Shown: one piece after another, positions 1 through 11,549 of the stretch
How positions within the stretch are numbered: position 1 is the first letter of the stretch
Layout: the number at the start of each line of letters is the position of its first letter
Source: Climacium dendroides
Lineage: Eukaryota; Streptophyta; Bryopsida; Hypnales; Climaciaceae
Length of the DNA: 64,000 nucleotides
NCBI GenBank assembly: GCA_950106755.1
Contig: OX467088.1
Location: forward strand, 12,880,001-12,944,000
Reading direction: 5' to 3'
The notes under the pieces: generated by a model
The model's database searches: none
What the model saw: the letters and a program-made list of their open reading frames with translations, nothing else
Told to the model about the DNA's origin: nothing
Made by a program: the position numbers and the translations under genes

Positions 1-3000
1 CGGCCGTTCTACCACCAGATGCGGTCTCCGCGTCTGACGGAGTGCAATCCCCCCCTTGGGTGGCAGCCTTGACCATTTGACTGTACTCCTCCCTGTTCTC
101 CTTCGCTGTAGAGAGCCGCATATTCAGATCCTCCTCATCCACGTCGTCGAGGTCAATCGGGTTCTCCTTGGCATTCTGGAGAGCGAAATTGAGCTTCTGC
201 TTCATGGCCCGCACAACAGCCAAGAGAACGAGTTCCTCGGGGCCGGCGGGAGGCAGTTGCGACCGCAAGGTATCAATGGCGACATGCACCGTGATGAGCT
301 TGCTCACTCCATCGGAGTCCAGTGGGGGTCCGGCAGACTTCAACTCCTGAAGAACGCCCTTGACCTTGTTAATTTTTTCATCCATCGATCCCCGCGCAAG
401 TTCGGTGGAGTAGTCTCCGACGTTGGATCGGACATTCTCCAACTCCACCCGTTGCTCTTCAGAGAGTCTTGCCTTGAGATCGTCCAACTCCGTCTGGAGA
501 TCCTCGATCTGCATCCTGGGAAGGGCGGGAGGAGAGCCCTCACGAGAAGTGCCCGCACTGAAAGATGGGCCTGTGGAGGTATGCGGAGCGGGAGTTTTGA
601 AGATGGGGCCGCTCACTTCAGACCGCATGGTCTGAACCTCTTGGAGGCGAGGATGACTACGACTCGATAGGGGTGAGGCAGGATCGGTCTGGGCCCTCTA
701 CAGTTCCGGAACTCTTGCTGGAGGAGAATCGAAACGCAGAGTTTGAAGTTGTGGATGGGAGGATGGAGAAGTGGGAGACAAGGAAGGGGTTGAATCAGAC
801 TGCCCGCTCTGAACTACTGCAGTGGGAGACGCGTGATCAGACCGCACAGTCTAATCATTACGAGGAGCACCCGCCGATCTGATGGCAGCCTCCTCAGACT
901 GTACCGTTGCCTCGCTCTCCATACGGTTTTGTGACAATTCCCCTATGATTTCAGGGCCGCTATCTTCTTCGTCACGGTCGAGCATTCGATCATCCAATAC
1001 GTCTTCGTCTAGATCGTCTTCTTCATCCTCGTCCTCTTCTTCATCCTCGTATTCATCATCATCTTCGAGCCCCTCCACTTCCTCCAATATTGCCCCCCTT
1101 TGATGAAGATCTTCTCCCCTTCGATCGAGTAGATCTTCTTTGTCCTCCCCTTCCTCTTCTTCTTTGTCCTCTTCTCCCCCCTTGTCCGCTTCTTCATCCT
1201 CGACGGGGTGTTCCGCGTCCACATGTCCGGCATCGACGATGTCCAACGCCTCGTCCGACATGGCTTCTTCTTCGGTTGGTGCGGGCTCCTCCTCTATGGT
1301 CGGTCGACACCTCTGCGTCGGGGACTGCCCGTCGTAGTCGTACTTGAGGGTGTACCCCGGCACGAAGACATGAGGCCACATTTCCACACCAATTCGCTGA
1401 TGCACGGAATGGAGGAGAAGGGCTTTCTCGGTGGAGATCATGAAGGAGACGGAACTGCGACACAACATCTACAGGACACAATGTTAGTGAAGGGACAAAA
1501 CGTGAACGTGGAATATCTATTCTTCTGGACCATATAGCCCCTGCAAAGAAAAAAAACACGAGTGGTGAAATCATTACCGTGCATGCCGAGACTGCTTTCA
1601 CTCCAGCGAAGACGAGCATGACCGTCCCTTGATCCCTGCAGAACTTGTCGATGAAGCGCAAGTACACGTCGTACCGTAGCTCGCGCTTGGACAGGATCCG
1701 AGGGAAATCGTGGCGGCAGACCTCCCGAGTCTTATACATGGGATCTGTGGCTATGAGGTCGTTGTCCTCGTCCTTGGACAATTTGGGCACCTTGCCCTTA
1801 GCGTCCACCAACTTAGAGTTCATGAAGGTCTTGGCACTCCGCTGCAAGTACATGACCTTGTCCCTGTTCCTCTCCTTGAAGGTCGGCTCTCCGATCCCTT
1901 GCAGATCACGTAGTCACATTCCCGCCTAAGTGAATAGGACGGGAAGAGCTCCGTCGTCAATCTGTCCACCGCAGCCGCCCGCTTCGAATTGAAGATGAAC
2001 ATCCACGTGTGCACGGTCTTGGACATAGTGGAGTTGGAGACCTCCCTCACTTCCTCCATGATTTTTGCGTGCCCGGAAGTGACCTCCATGCCTTCCACCT
2101 TCGGAAATAGTCGGAAGTCAATAATGCCGACCTCGCAGTACTCCGTCTTCGCGGCTCCAGTTTCCGATCGATACGGTGACCACGCCCCATTCTTATGCAC
2201 GTACAACTGTGGGTCGAAGTGCTTCTCGCTTCGAATCCATCGGCAGACGGTGGCTCGGGAGCACTTCTTAACCTTCTCGCATCGGTCGGCATTCTGTATG
2301 ACCTGATCCAACGCCGCCAGGAATGGATTTTTGGGCTTCTCCATTGTCCTCCCTGACCGGCACTGGGACTTCACCCAATCCAAACCGAGGCTTATGAGAT
2401 GCCACATGTGGAAGCCACCGATGCACAACGCGGTCTTCAGATTCCGCCAAGCCTTGACATTCATGTCTCCCGGCTCGGGAAATACGCCCTTGGCCTCCTC
2501 GATGCCGAAGGTGTCGGCCTTGTCGACAATCTCCTTCGCCAGTTGCATCTTGTGCTTCTTGTTTGTGCACCACATGAGGAAAGGAATGGCCGACGTCCAG
2601 ACCGTGGGTCTCTTGTTGAGGTACACCTTGGGCGGCACGTCCAGGATTTTTTGGGCCAGTTCGCCGACGGCGTCATCTTCCATTCCAAGCAAGGCCTTCA
2701 TCATATTATTCGTGATGGGTTGGAACTTGTACACTTTGGCGTTCCCGTCCTTGCTCATTGCTTCATTGAATGGACCGCCCGTGTCCGTGTTGTGCAGCGT
2801 GCCTTGCTCGTGAGCTTCAAAGACCTTCAGCCAAGCCGACCAAGTTTCCTCGGAGGCCATGATGATTTTCCTCTCCCCCATCTTATCCAAGTCGTATGTT
2901 CTTCGATTTCCAGACAGCGGCTTGAGGAGGCTGGTGGACTCGAAGCTCTGTTCCGCCTTGTCTCGGAAGACCTGCACACCGCAATTGACTAGGTTAGAGG

Positions 3001-5024
3001 ATCACAACTCTGAGAACATGCATCAGACCTCCCGCACTAAGCTTATTTGAATGGATCTGAAGGACAGCATCCTAGGTATACAATATGAAAGTTCAGAGCG
3101 GTCGCTCTAAAGTGGCTTGGATTCATTCCATTACAGTGGAACAATATGACACGATTGTGCCATTGTCCAAGGCATTGGAACAACATGAACGTGGACTTGA
3201 CAATATCTATTGTATTACAGATCAGACCGGGCGGTCTAAACTGACCAAGTGGAGGAGACATACCTCGTAGGCCTTGAATTCGTCTCCTTTGTCCGCCTGC
3301 CTCATGTTCTTCCGGAATTGGGTTGGTCTTCGTGCGTTGTCCCACAGATATCGGCAATGGCGGATCGTGGCAGGGAGCGACGACAGGTACGGGCCGGTGA
3401 CGTTCCCGTCATTGCACTTGCAGGAGAGCGCGTGCAGGTGGTCCTTGTTTTTGGACCAGACGATCTCACAAGTCCACTTTTGCACCCGCTTCTTGACCGC
3501 CTCATCGTCGACGGATGCTGTCCCTGAAATGATTTCGGTCATAGCCTTCCACGTGTGCTGGCCGTTGATAATTTTCAGTGGGAAGGCCTTGATGCAATCC
3601 GCCCAGCAGGTAGGCCTCTCTGGCATGTCCGGCATGACGGTCAGGATTTGCTTGGTGAAGTTGACCTTCACCATGCGGTCGAGGACGGCAAGGACACCCT
3701 TCTTCTCCAGTGGCCTGAAGATCATTCCCGACGTCTCGTCGGCACTTGTCATGTCCTCGAGGTCCAGCTCAAAGAAGTTGCCCCGTCCGAATATGTACAT
3801 GTAGGCGGACAACTCCTTGAACTTCTTGTTCGCCACTGCCTCGGCCTTGAGGCGTTTCCGGTCTTCCTCTTCTTCGCTGCGCTTGGGCTCCTTCTTGATC
3901 TCCAGATCCACAAACAGCTTATCCGGAACAGCTTTGTCATCGAACGGCAAGGTCACCGGATTGTGAATCCAATGGCCATTCACCTTTTTGAATGCCACCT
4001 TCTGTGCCTCCTCTTCGGATAAGTCGGTGGACTCCGAGAAGGCGCTCTGCGTGGATGCGCTTGGGGCACCTTCACCCTCTTCCACATCATGCAAGGTCCG
4101 TCATGTCTTGCGAAAGCGGGACGCCCCTTCATCTTGTGAGGCCGAGTGGTCACCGGTGGCGACGGTTGCAAACTTCCTCTTCCGTGCCTTTTGTTTGTCC
4201 CGTGCCATGGGCCTGGGACGCTCTGCTACTACCGTGCTAGGTGGATTGGTCCGGGACGGAGGGGATCGGGATGGAGTCGTCTGTGGCGCCACCATTGCGA
4301 GAGCAGACCGTGCAGGTTTAGCCGGCGTATGAGTTGTCATGCCTGCGGAACCTAGCAGCGCTGACGCTATTGGCGGCCGAGAACGGTTGGTAGGCACCGA
4401 GGCGGACGCGACCGCTTTTTTCTTCTAGGTCCACCCTTGCGCATCCATGTCAACGTTTCCTATTCCCTGTGATGCGTTACCACTAGTCAGCGACGACACG
4501 TATAAGGTGTTTGCATTAGTGAGGTACGCGCTCGCGACCCGTGCAGTCTTCACGAAATCCCCAGCGTGCGCTTCGCACCTAGCTTGTATGTCCAGCATGA
4601 GGATTTGGAACACATGCGGAACCCGGTCATAATTTTTGATGAGGCGCTCATGGCAGAATATCATCTCGTCCTCTACGCGGATGATGACTACTCCCAAAGC
4701 ATTGTTGCACGAATTCACTACGTCAACAAGAACGGCCTCTCGCATCACAGTAATGTTAATGACTACCAAGTTCTTAAAGGATTTCCATCTAGGCCCTCCC
4801 AGTTTTGTGAACCCCAATTCTAAATTAAATATCAGGGAGCCGTGAAGGTAACTCATTTCCACGGTCCACAATGCTTTGGTTGCAATGAAGGTCAGCGGAA
4901 TTTTCCCTTCAACGTGCGCCTTCCACGACTCCATTAGCCGCTCAGGCGGTATTTGTATAATGTAGCCCGTGAGAGGTGGCTTGCTCTCGAGGAAGGACTC
5001 CATGTCACTGTCCACATGGATCAA
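1..5024 (-). pseudogene. Decayed long multi-exon gene, probably mobile-element encoded; runs off the left edge
   Basis: On the minus strand one frame can be followed through three exons: 5024-3264, 2971-1578 and 1468 to the window edge, with GT-AG introns 2972-3263 and 1469-1577 that keep phase. Together they span more than 1,500 codons. Breaks are TAG at 4425-4427, TGA at 4101-4103, a one-base deletion near 1895 (the middle exon is 1394 nt, one short of a whole number of codons), TAG at 851-853 and TAG at 698-700. The reading resumes in the same coding-like frame after every break. Visible parts: a basic Ser/Pro-rich linker (about 4400-4100), a segment with IINGQHTWKA (about 3565) that weakly recalls the GQHR-type motif of ParB/Srx-like domains, a Cys/Trp-rich middle exon, a very acidic Glu/Asp tract (about 1300-950), and a helical, probably coiled-coil end (540-60). 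I do not recognise the family. Its 5' side abuts the palindrome cluster, which suggests a mobile-element gene family. Confidence 0.6.
3093..3245. repeat. Isolated palindrome units inside an intron
   Basis: Two copies of the window's 20-22 bp palindrome, at about 3093-3114 (TTCAGAGCGGTCGCTCTAAA) and about 3221-3240 (a diverged copy with GACCGGGCGGTC core), lie in intron 2972-3263 of the decayed gene. Further diverged copies occur near 621-638, 796-815 and 836-855. Confidence 0.6.
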
Positions 5025-6491
5025 ATCAGACCGGCCGCTCAGAATCAGACAGGCCGCTTAAAATTGCAATCTTCTCAACGGCCCCGTATTACTGGGGTTC
5101 TAGCCCTTCGATTAGTTCAGAGCGACCGCTCTGAACTGATCTGGATCCACGACCTATTCAGTGTAGATGTTCACAGCTGTCTGCTTATAGACAATTCTGT
5201 ACCATTGACCGTACGTGATATCTAGTGTTTGGGCTTGGTTTCCTGCTATTTAATTGGGTTTCAATTAAATTTCACAGCGGCTTCACAATACTAATCGATC
5301 GGATTCTCTGGATCCTATGGTACAATGTGAAATGATCATAACCTAGGTTCGATGCCCCTCTATCCTCTATAGTCATCCCAGATGTATCATTCAATTCATA
5401 GGTGAGAGATACTGGTCTCACCGTACCCGATCTACGCGAAGATGTTATTTCATCGGATGCTCACTTCAGTGAGCCATCCGAATGAGTTTGGAGCGACCAC
5501 TCTAAACCTCCCTAATGTTGAAAGAGATGTTACAAACTCATAGCTGCCGCTCTTCACTGTAGGGAGCACATACATCTAGTAAGCTCCGGCCATGTCGATA
5601 CAGGTTCAAAGCGACCGCTCTGAACCTGTAGCTCTAATTCCAACCTTGAGGATGTTGTGAACGGTCTGTCTGAATCTTGACAGCGCTCATCGCCATCGTT
5701 CAGAATCAGAGCGACCGATGAGAACCTAGACCCTAACTACCAATTGAAAGCTTCAATGCGTCCGCTCTGGACCGCTTCCACTCTCATTGTGGAAGTGGCG
5801 GTTTGGAGTGACCACTATGAATCCGCTGCACTGGTTTTAGCGAGTGCTTCATTTCAGAGCGGTCGCTCTAAACCGTGATCGCACTCCATACGAACGATTG
5901 CGCTCAATTCTACCATTCCGAATACCGATATCTTTTGGTTTAGAGCAGCCTCTCTGAACCTCTGCTTCGTGATGAGCATGGTCACGGTTTAGAGCGACCG
6001 CTCTGAACCACCTTGTACACGTTTCAATGCTACAGGTTTAGAGCGGTCGCTCTGAACCGTGAGGGAGTTCATAATGGAGTAGGAGGTTCAGAGCGACCGC
6101 TCTAAACCTTTCTCTGAACGAAATCAGAGCTCTGTCATTTCGTTCACAGGGAGGTTTAGAACGTCCACTCTGAACCTTCTACTCCAATATGAACTCGCTC
6201 ATGGTTCAGAGCGACCGCTCTGATCCTCCTTGTACTCGATTCCAATGCTGTAGGTTCATAATGGAGCAGGAGGTTCAGAGCGACCGCTCTAAACCTCCCT
6301 GTGAACGAAATGACAGAGTTGTGATTTCGTTCACAGGGAGGTTTAGAGCGGTCGCTCTGAACCTCCTGCTCCATTATGAAGTCGCTCTAAATCAGTCTGG
6401 CCGACTTCACTAGTGCAAGTTCAGAGCGGTCGCTCTGAACCTCGACAGCGCTCATTATGGAGCTGGAGGTTTAGAGCAACCGCTCTGAACC
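5023..6491. repeat. Cluster of about 20 palindromic 20-24 bp repeats
   Basis: Copies of GGTTYAGAGCGRYCGCTCTRAACC recur at roughly 5023, 5043, 5115, 5488, 5605, 5704, 5751, 5803, 5853, 5938, 5987, 6033, 6087, 6153, 6203, 6273, 6341, 6419 and 6468. The core is conserved while most spacers differ in sequence and length. The outer bases co-vary between C and T (TTCAGAG/TTTAGAG against CTCTGAA/CTCTAAA). The cluster starts immediately upstream of the reading frame of the minus-strand decayed gene. Its function is unknown. Confidence 0.9.
6255..6380. repeat. 126 bp near-perfect hairpin inside the palindrome cluster
   Basis: The segment opens with TTCATAATGGAGCAGGAGG and closes with its reverse complement. 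Each arm contains one full 24 bp palindrome, so short palindromes are nested in a long one. The centre is about 12 bp near 6316. A diverged sister hairpin lies at about 6070-6200. Confidence 0.9.
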
Positions 6492-6975
6492 CTACCAACA
6501 GCATCAACATGTGCGCGGTTATAGGGGGTCCTTGTTTTAGCAAATTCTTCTATGTTTGCATGGTTTCAAATTGTTCAGGAATGGTTGGCATTGCAATCAA
6601 TTGGGATGTGGTGATTACCTGGGCTAGATGCCTGTTCAATACTCTGCTTCTTCAGCCTAGAATAGCAAAATTGCTTCGTTTGTGAAGACTCCAGGAACTC
6701 GGAATCCCTGGCAGCTGCAGATGAAGTGCAATGGAACTCAATGAAAACTAATAAGATACGCAAATGCATTGAAAGAACGCAAAATAACAGTAACAGACAT
6801 CAACACAGAGTGAAGCCACCGAACTATAGTGCAAGAGGTATATGGATTTAGGGTAGCTCGCATCAAGATTCAAAAAAGCAAAGAAACGAGATAGCTCACA
6901 ATGAAATGACCTAAACCCTAAACCAATGGAGAGCGTACCTTGCAAACGAGGTGTCCAGAAGCAACACACCAGGTA
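6492..6975. other. Intergenic, no gene seen
   Basis: Mixed-composition sequence between the palindrome cluster and a low-complexity tract. No coding exon or repeat family is recognised. Confidence 0.5.
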
Positions 6976-7440
6976 CCGAAATGCGCGCGGGAGGAGCACA
7001 AGAAAGGAACAACACTACGCGCGGGAGGAGCGCAAAAAAGAAATCACACAGCGCGCGGGAGGAACGCAAAAAGGAAATCACATTGTGCAAGAAAGAAAGG
7101 CCACTGCGCGGGGAGGAACGAGCACAAGAAACGAGCGCGAGAAAGAACGAGCAAGAAAAATGAGAAGAAGAACGAGCACAAGAAAAAATGAGCGCTGCGC
7201 GCGGGGGAACGGAAGAAAGGAAGAGAGAGGCGCGGTACCGGTGGGAAGAGTGTGCATGCAAACCCTCGGAACAGGGAAGACGACCAACCAAACCTGGAGC
7301 CGAACCAAAACCCAACCTCCATCAAACCCAAACCGAAGCTGAACCGAACCTCCGCCGAACCTGAACCCAACCCCCTCAAACCCAAAACGAACCTCTGCCG
7401 AACCTAAGCCGAGTCTAAACGAAGCATCATAATATTGGGG
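6976..7440. repeat. Low-complexity degenerate tandem repeats
   Basis: Positions 6976-7200 are purine-rich units built on GCGCGCGGGAGGAGC followed by A-rich sequence. Positions 7270-7420 are degenerate CCGAACC/CAAACCC repeats, and a run of G follows near 7437. Long open frames on both strands here are compositional and encode only low-complexity peptide. Confidence 0.7.
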
Positions 7441-7937
7441 GGGGGCTCCATCATTTGATAGTCAAATAATACTTAAGTATATGAGTGTATCTACACTTTT
7501 TTAACCCTCAAAAAAATTCGATGTTTTCATATCCAAAATTGCTTCAAATTACTTAAATCCAAAGCAAGGCTAAAACCTTCATTTATATTTCTTCATTAAC
7601 AATTCCAACCATAGGATCCCTTAGTTAAATTGTTAAATTATATCCTCCTAAAACTTTAGAATAAAAAACCTTACCATCTACAAGATCAAGTTGTTTGAAT
7701 TTCAAAAAAAAATGTTTTCAACTCTTCTTGAATGGTTAGATTTCATCTTTCAAACTTTTTGTAGAAGGTTTTTGAGATTCTATAGCTTGTTGCTCTCAAG
7801 AAATGAGTTGGAAATACATATACAAAATTTCAAACAAAAAATATTTCATATTCATGCTAAAAAAATAATAAGTAGAAGCTACAGTATGATTTAAAACACT
7901 AGAGTGTTAAGAATGTAGTTATGGAATTCAAAAATGT
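7441..7937. other. AT-rich intergenic, nothing recognised
   Basis: AT-rich sequence with homopolymer runs. The short open frames look like chance. Confidence 0.5.
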
Positions 7938-8504
7938 TAGTCATACTACTAAAATCATAAGTCCCTACGTAATATCACAAATGCTACCATTAATACTAGG
8001 GGCTCATGCTTGCTATGCTATGCATTCATTGTATCACATATTAATAAAAATTTGATATATTTCAATAGAATGCATGATAATGCTTTTCTTGGCTTCATAT
8101 TTCTTTTGCATTTCTATAATTTTGTGCTTTTGTGAGCTTTGAGCTTCGAATTTCAATTTTCTATTGCTACTACCAAATGACTTGATCCGAGTTTCAATTT
8201 CACAACAATTGAATTGTTTAAGAAGCTTTGGAGGTTGACAAGTTCTTCCTTTAAATTCTTCTATTGGGGTTGCCACTGTTTGGAACAATTGAATCAAATT
8301 TCTAATGCATTCTAATGTATGTGTATATTTTATAGTATTCATCATTATTTATTTCAATATATGCTTATTTAGAAAATTATAAGAAGATTTTAGTAATTTT
8401 TATCTAAACATTTATTGAAATTCTTGCTCAGCATTTTATCTCATACATAAAAAATTCTAATGAAATTCTAATGGTGAATGCGTAGTATAGTAAGCGCCAA
8501 CCGC
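7938..8504. repeat. Noncoding repeat unit A of a tandem pair
   Basis: The unit begins TAGTCATACTACTAAAAT and ends with GCGCCAACCGCTAGTC-type sequence. The adjacent unit (8505-9366) repeats the same order of blocks: the poly-A/T leader, the GAGCTTTGAGCTT block, the TCTAATGTATGTGTAT block and the GTGAATGCGTAG end. No reading frame is shared, so this is a noncoding, probably nonautonomous element. Confidence 0.7.
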
Positions 8505-9366
8505 TAGTCATACTACTAAAATTAGAACTCCCTCTGTAATAGCACAAATGCTACCATTAATACTTAGGGGTTCGTGCTTGCTATACTACGCATTCACTGT
8601 ATCACATATTAGTAAATTTTTGATATATTTCAATACAATGCATGATAATGATTTCAATAAGTCTTTAAAATAATTATTTTAATAATGTTATAAAAATATT
8701 TCCAATCAAGCATACATACAAATCATGTTTTGCACATAATGTCATATTACTGAAATAGAGTAGCACTTCACAACCACCTCTGATATCACTTTTTACTAAG
8801 GGTGATATTATAGAAATTATATAGTCGTTGCAATTGAGGGGATATTAAAGAGGATCCAGAGGATGATATTATAGAGGTAGCAAACGCATTGCTTCTCTTG
8901 GCTTGAAACTTCTTTGCACTTCTATGATTTTTTGCTTTCATGAACTTTGAGCTTTCATGATTTCAATTGTCTATCGCGACTACCAAATGATTTTGAGAAA
9001 TTGATTCAATTGAAGAAATTTGGGATTCCACAACAATTAATTTGTTCACAAAGTTTTTGAGATTTATTAGTTTTTCTTTTCAATTCTTCAATTTGAATTG
9101 CAATTTTCTGTAACAATGGAGTCAAATTTCTAATGTATGTGTATCTTTTATAGTATTTACCATTGCATATGCTTCATTCATCATTCAATAAATTTCTATG
9201 CTACTTTTCTATATATGCTTACTTAGAACAAAAATTATACAAAGATTTTAGGCATTTTTATTTGAAGATTTATTGAAATATTTGGTCTACACTCTATCTA
9301 ATACATAAAAATTCTTATGAAATTTTTATGGTGAATGCGTAGCATAGCAAGCGCCAACCGCTAGTC
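8505..9366. repeat. Noncoding repeat unit B, with about 240 bp of extra internal sequence
   Basis: Colinear with unit A but longer. An additional AT-rich stretch of roughly 240 bp (about 8645-8890) separates the leader from the GCTTCTCTTGGCTT block. Both units end in the same AAGCGCCAACCGCTAGTC sequence. Confidence 0.7.
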
Positions 9367-10307
9367 CAGTACTGCAACGATTCTTTTCCTAGTTCGCATT
9401 TCTTATACATGTAATCATATTAGCAATAGTATCGTTACTCATGAAAACTCCTTTTTACTATTAAGATAAATAAGATTTTTAATAAGTTAAAAGCTTCTAA
9501 GACATAAAAATAATTTTAATTTAAAAAAAAAAGAATTTGCTAATTTGTTAATCTGCGAACTTAATGTTTTTGCATAGTTCATTGCAACAACATAAATTTG
9601 TTGGGTCAACACTACAATAAAGCATCTAACGACCAAAAAGAACTATGGAGGACTTTGGAGGTTTAGGGTTACCTCATGTGATTAGAATTTCGAACATGAT
9701 TTTATGAAATAGTTTGAAGATACTTAAACAAATGAGCTATCAAGGAATGTAATATTCATTTTAATAATTGTCCTAAAATATAAGTTATGCCACTACAAGT
9801 CCCCCCAAAATGCAAGAAGTGATAGAAGAAGGTATTTTGAAGACAATGTAAGCATCTCTTGCACAAAAGTACATACTTGAACATCTCCTACAATGTAAAA
9901 CACAAGAGCATTAGAAAGATTCTGAATGCTTGGAAGAAGTTCCACATACCATACTAATCTCATCAACTGTTCACTTTTCATGAGCAACACACAGATAATG
10001 TTGTACTTTAAATGTTTGATAAAAATTAGTTCTGCATGTAAAGTCTTTGGGGGGATCTACTAATCATCCAATTGAACATGTTGAATAGAAATGTCATGTT
10101 CTCTTGATGTGGCCTACAAAAAGGTAAATCCCAAGGTAACAAAGTGACTCCAGTTTATCTAAAAAGTAAGAAAGCTACTTGTTAGAAAAACTTATACAAA
10201 ATAAAGAAACAAAACATAACGTCTTTTTCTAATAAAACTACTCCCGGTACTATGGTACTTAGCAAAAATTCATTATGTACATACAACAAGTAAGTAGAAG
10301 TCTTCCT
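9367..10307. other. AT-rich intergenic, 3' flank of the minus-strand gene
   Basis: No exon or repeat is recognised. It lies downstream of the stop codon at 10308-10310 and should contain the 3' UTR of that gene. Confidence 0.4.
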
Positions 10308-11549
10308 TCAACGATAGTGGCGACGGAACGCTCGACGCTCAGGTGTGAGGTTATCCAAATTTGCTTGTGCTTGATTGAGCCGGGCACGAAATTCATCAAA
10401 AATATCCGTTCCAAAGTGAATTGTTTGAGACTCCCTATGCAAATGTTCAGTCCCGTACTTGTCATCCTAAACAATGAAGTACCAATAAGACATATTTCAA
10501 TGAGAAATCTTTTATAAATCCTTCAAAATTCAAAAAATCACAACATTACCCAAGAAATTGACATCATCAAAAATTCAATATCATGAAAAAAAAATCAAAG
10601 AATGAAGAGATATCGAAGGGCATCATTTTTTCCTTTGCTATTGGAAGGTCAAAAGCAATCTATATTACAAACCTCAATGAGTTGTAGAAACAAGGAACTA
10701 TTCTTGGATGCAGCGAGCTCATCCTCATCATCAAATTCCTCTATGAGAGCCCTACATGCCATGTGAATCAAGACATATTATCATATCAAAAATTAACATG
10801 TCTAAATATGTACATACTGAAATTTCAAAAACCAAGCAAAACCTTTGCAAACCTAAACAATTATCAACAAATGAACTAAAAAAGAAACAATGCTAACAAG
10901 AATTAAGCATCAATATCAATCAAGAAATGTTAATATATAGTATAGCATGTTGTACTTGACAACCAAAAAAACTCACCGAAGGTTTGTGCAATCCTTGTTG
11001 TGACGCACAAGGACATACTCCTCCATCATGGCCCACACATCTCGAATTGCAGCATCAAATTGTGCTCCCCAAGGAACTTCAAGTGTGCCCTGCAATGCAC
11101 ACATAACATGACCTGCAACAAGAAACCAACAAAGATTGCACTAAGGAACAACCATGCATGTGATACCTACATATTATCCAAAACTTAGAGTTTTGCACAT
11201 GCTTTTGAAGTACACAATTCTACAAATGGAAGAAGGAAAACATAACCCATGTAGTATTTACCCATCTTGGTGTCTTGGAACATCTCCTTAGACGTCTCGC
11301 AGTGAGAATAATGGGCAAAGCAATATAGCTTGTAGCCTTACCAAAAATCGCGAGCCCTATTTCAAGCAATTTTGAATCAATTCCAATGAAGCAATCATAA
11401 GTATGGTAGAAAATCATGCAACAGCTGCAAACGCAGAAAGCCCAAAAAACATGTGTAGAAAAAGAAGAAGTCACTTACCCAAAGTCCTCATTGTCCAAAA
11501 GAACTCTAAGCTGCTCGGAGCACTTACTGAAGTTTGCAGCGCCAGCCAT
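10308..11549 (-). CDS. Unrecognised small protein gene in short exons (about 150-190 aa)
   Basis: Three minus-strand exons join without a phase error: 11112-10977, 10751-10673 and 10466-10308, each bounded by AG and GT, ending at TGA 10308-10310. They read (G)HVMCALQGTLEVPWG ... IRDVWAMMEEYVLVR ... EEFDDEDELAASKN ... FDEFRARLNQAQ ... ERRAFRRHYR. An exon ending at 11262 (...FQDTKM plus one base) feeds phase-correctly into 11112. A likely first coding exon is 11549-11479 (MAGAANFSKCSEQL...DFG, donor GTAAGT). How the region 11262-11424 is spliced is unresolved, since a direct read shifts frame. The product looks soluble and mostly helical, with an acidic middle and an Arg-rich C-terminus. No family is recognised. 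The individual exons are too short to stand out as open frames. Confidence 0.6.

Noticed and set aside
56..670. 204-codon plus-strand open frame
   Set aside because: It is the antisense shadow of the minus-strand coding end of the decayed gene, whose frame is Glu/Lys/Leu-rich, coiled-coil-like and continuous to the window edge.
703..851. Intron between the stop at 851 and the frame resuming below 698
   Set aside because: A GT and an AG that keep phase can be found, but the supposed intron is itself in frame and coding-like (Ser/Pro-rich linker), so two nonsense codons are the simpler reading. Transcript data could reverse this.
882..1347. Ser-rich and Pro/Leu-rich plus-strand frames
   Set aside because: Antisense of the acidic Glu/Asp tract (GAA/GAG/GAT codons) of the minus-strand gene.
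6156..6685. Open frames on both strands containing VQSDRS- and RFRAVALN-like repeats
   Set aside because: These peptides are only translations of the palindromic DNA repeats.
6911..7385. Frames of 113-138 codons on both strands
   Set aside because: Low-complexity tandem repeat; each strand gives only biased Arg/Lys/Glu or Ser/Phe/Leu peptides.
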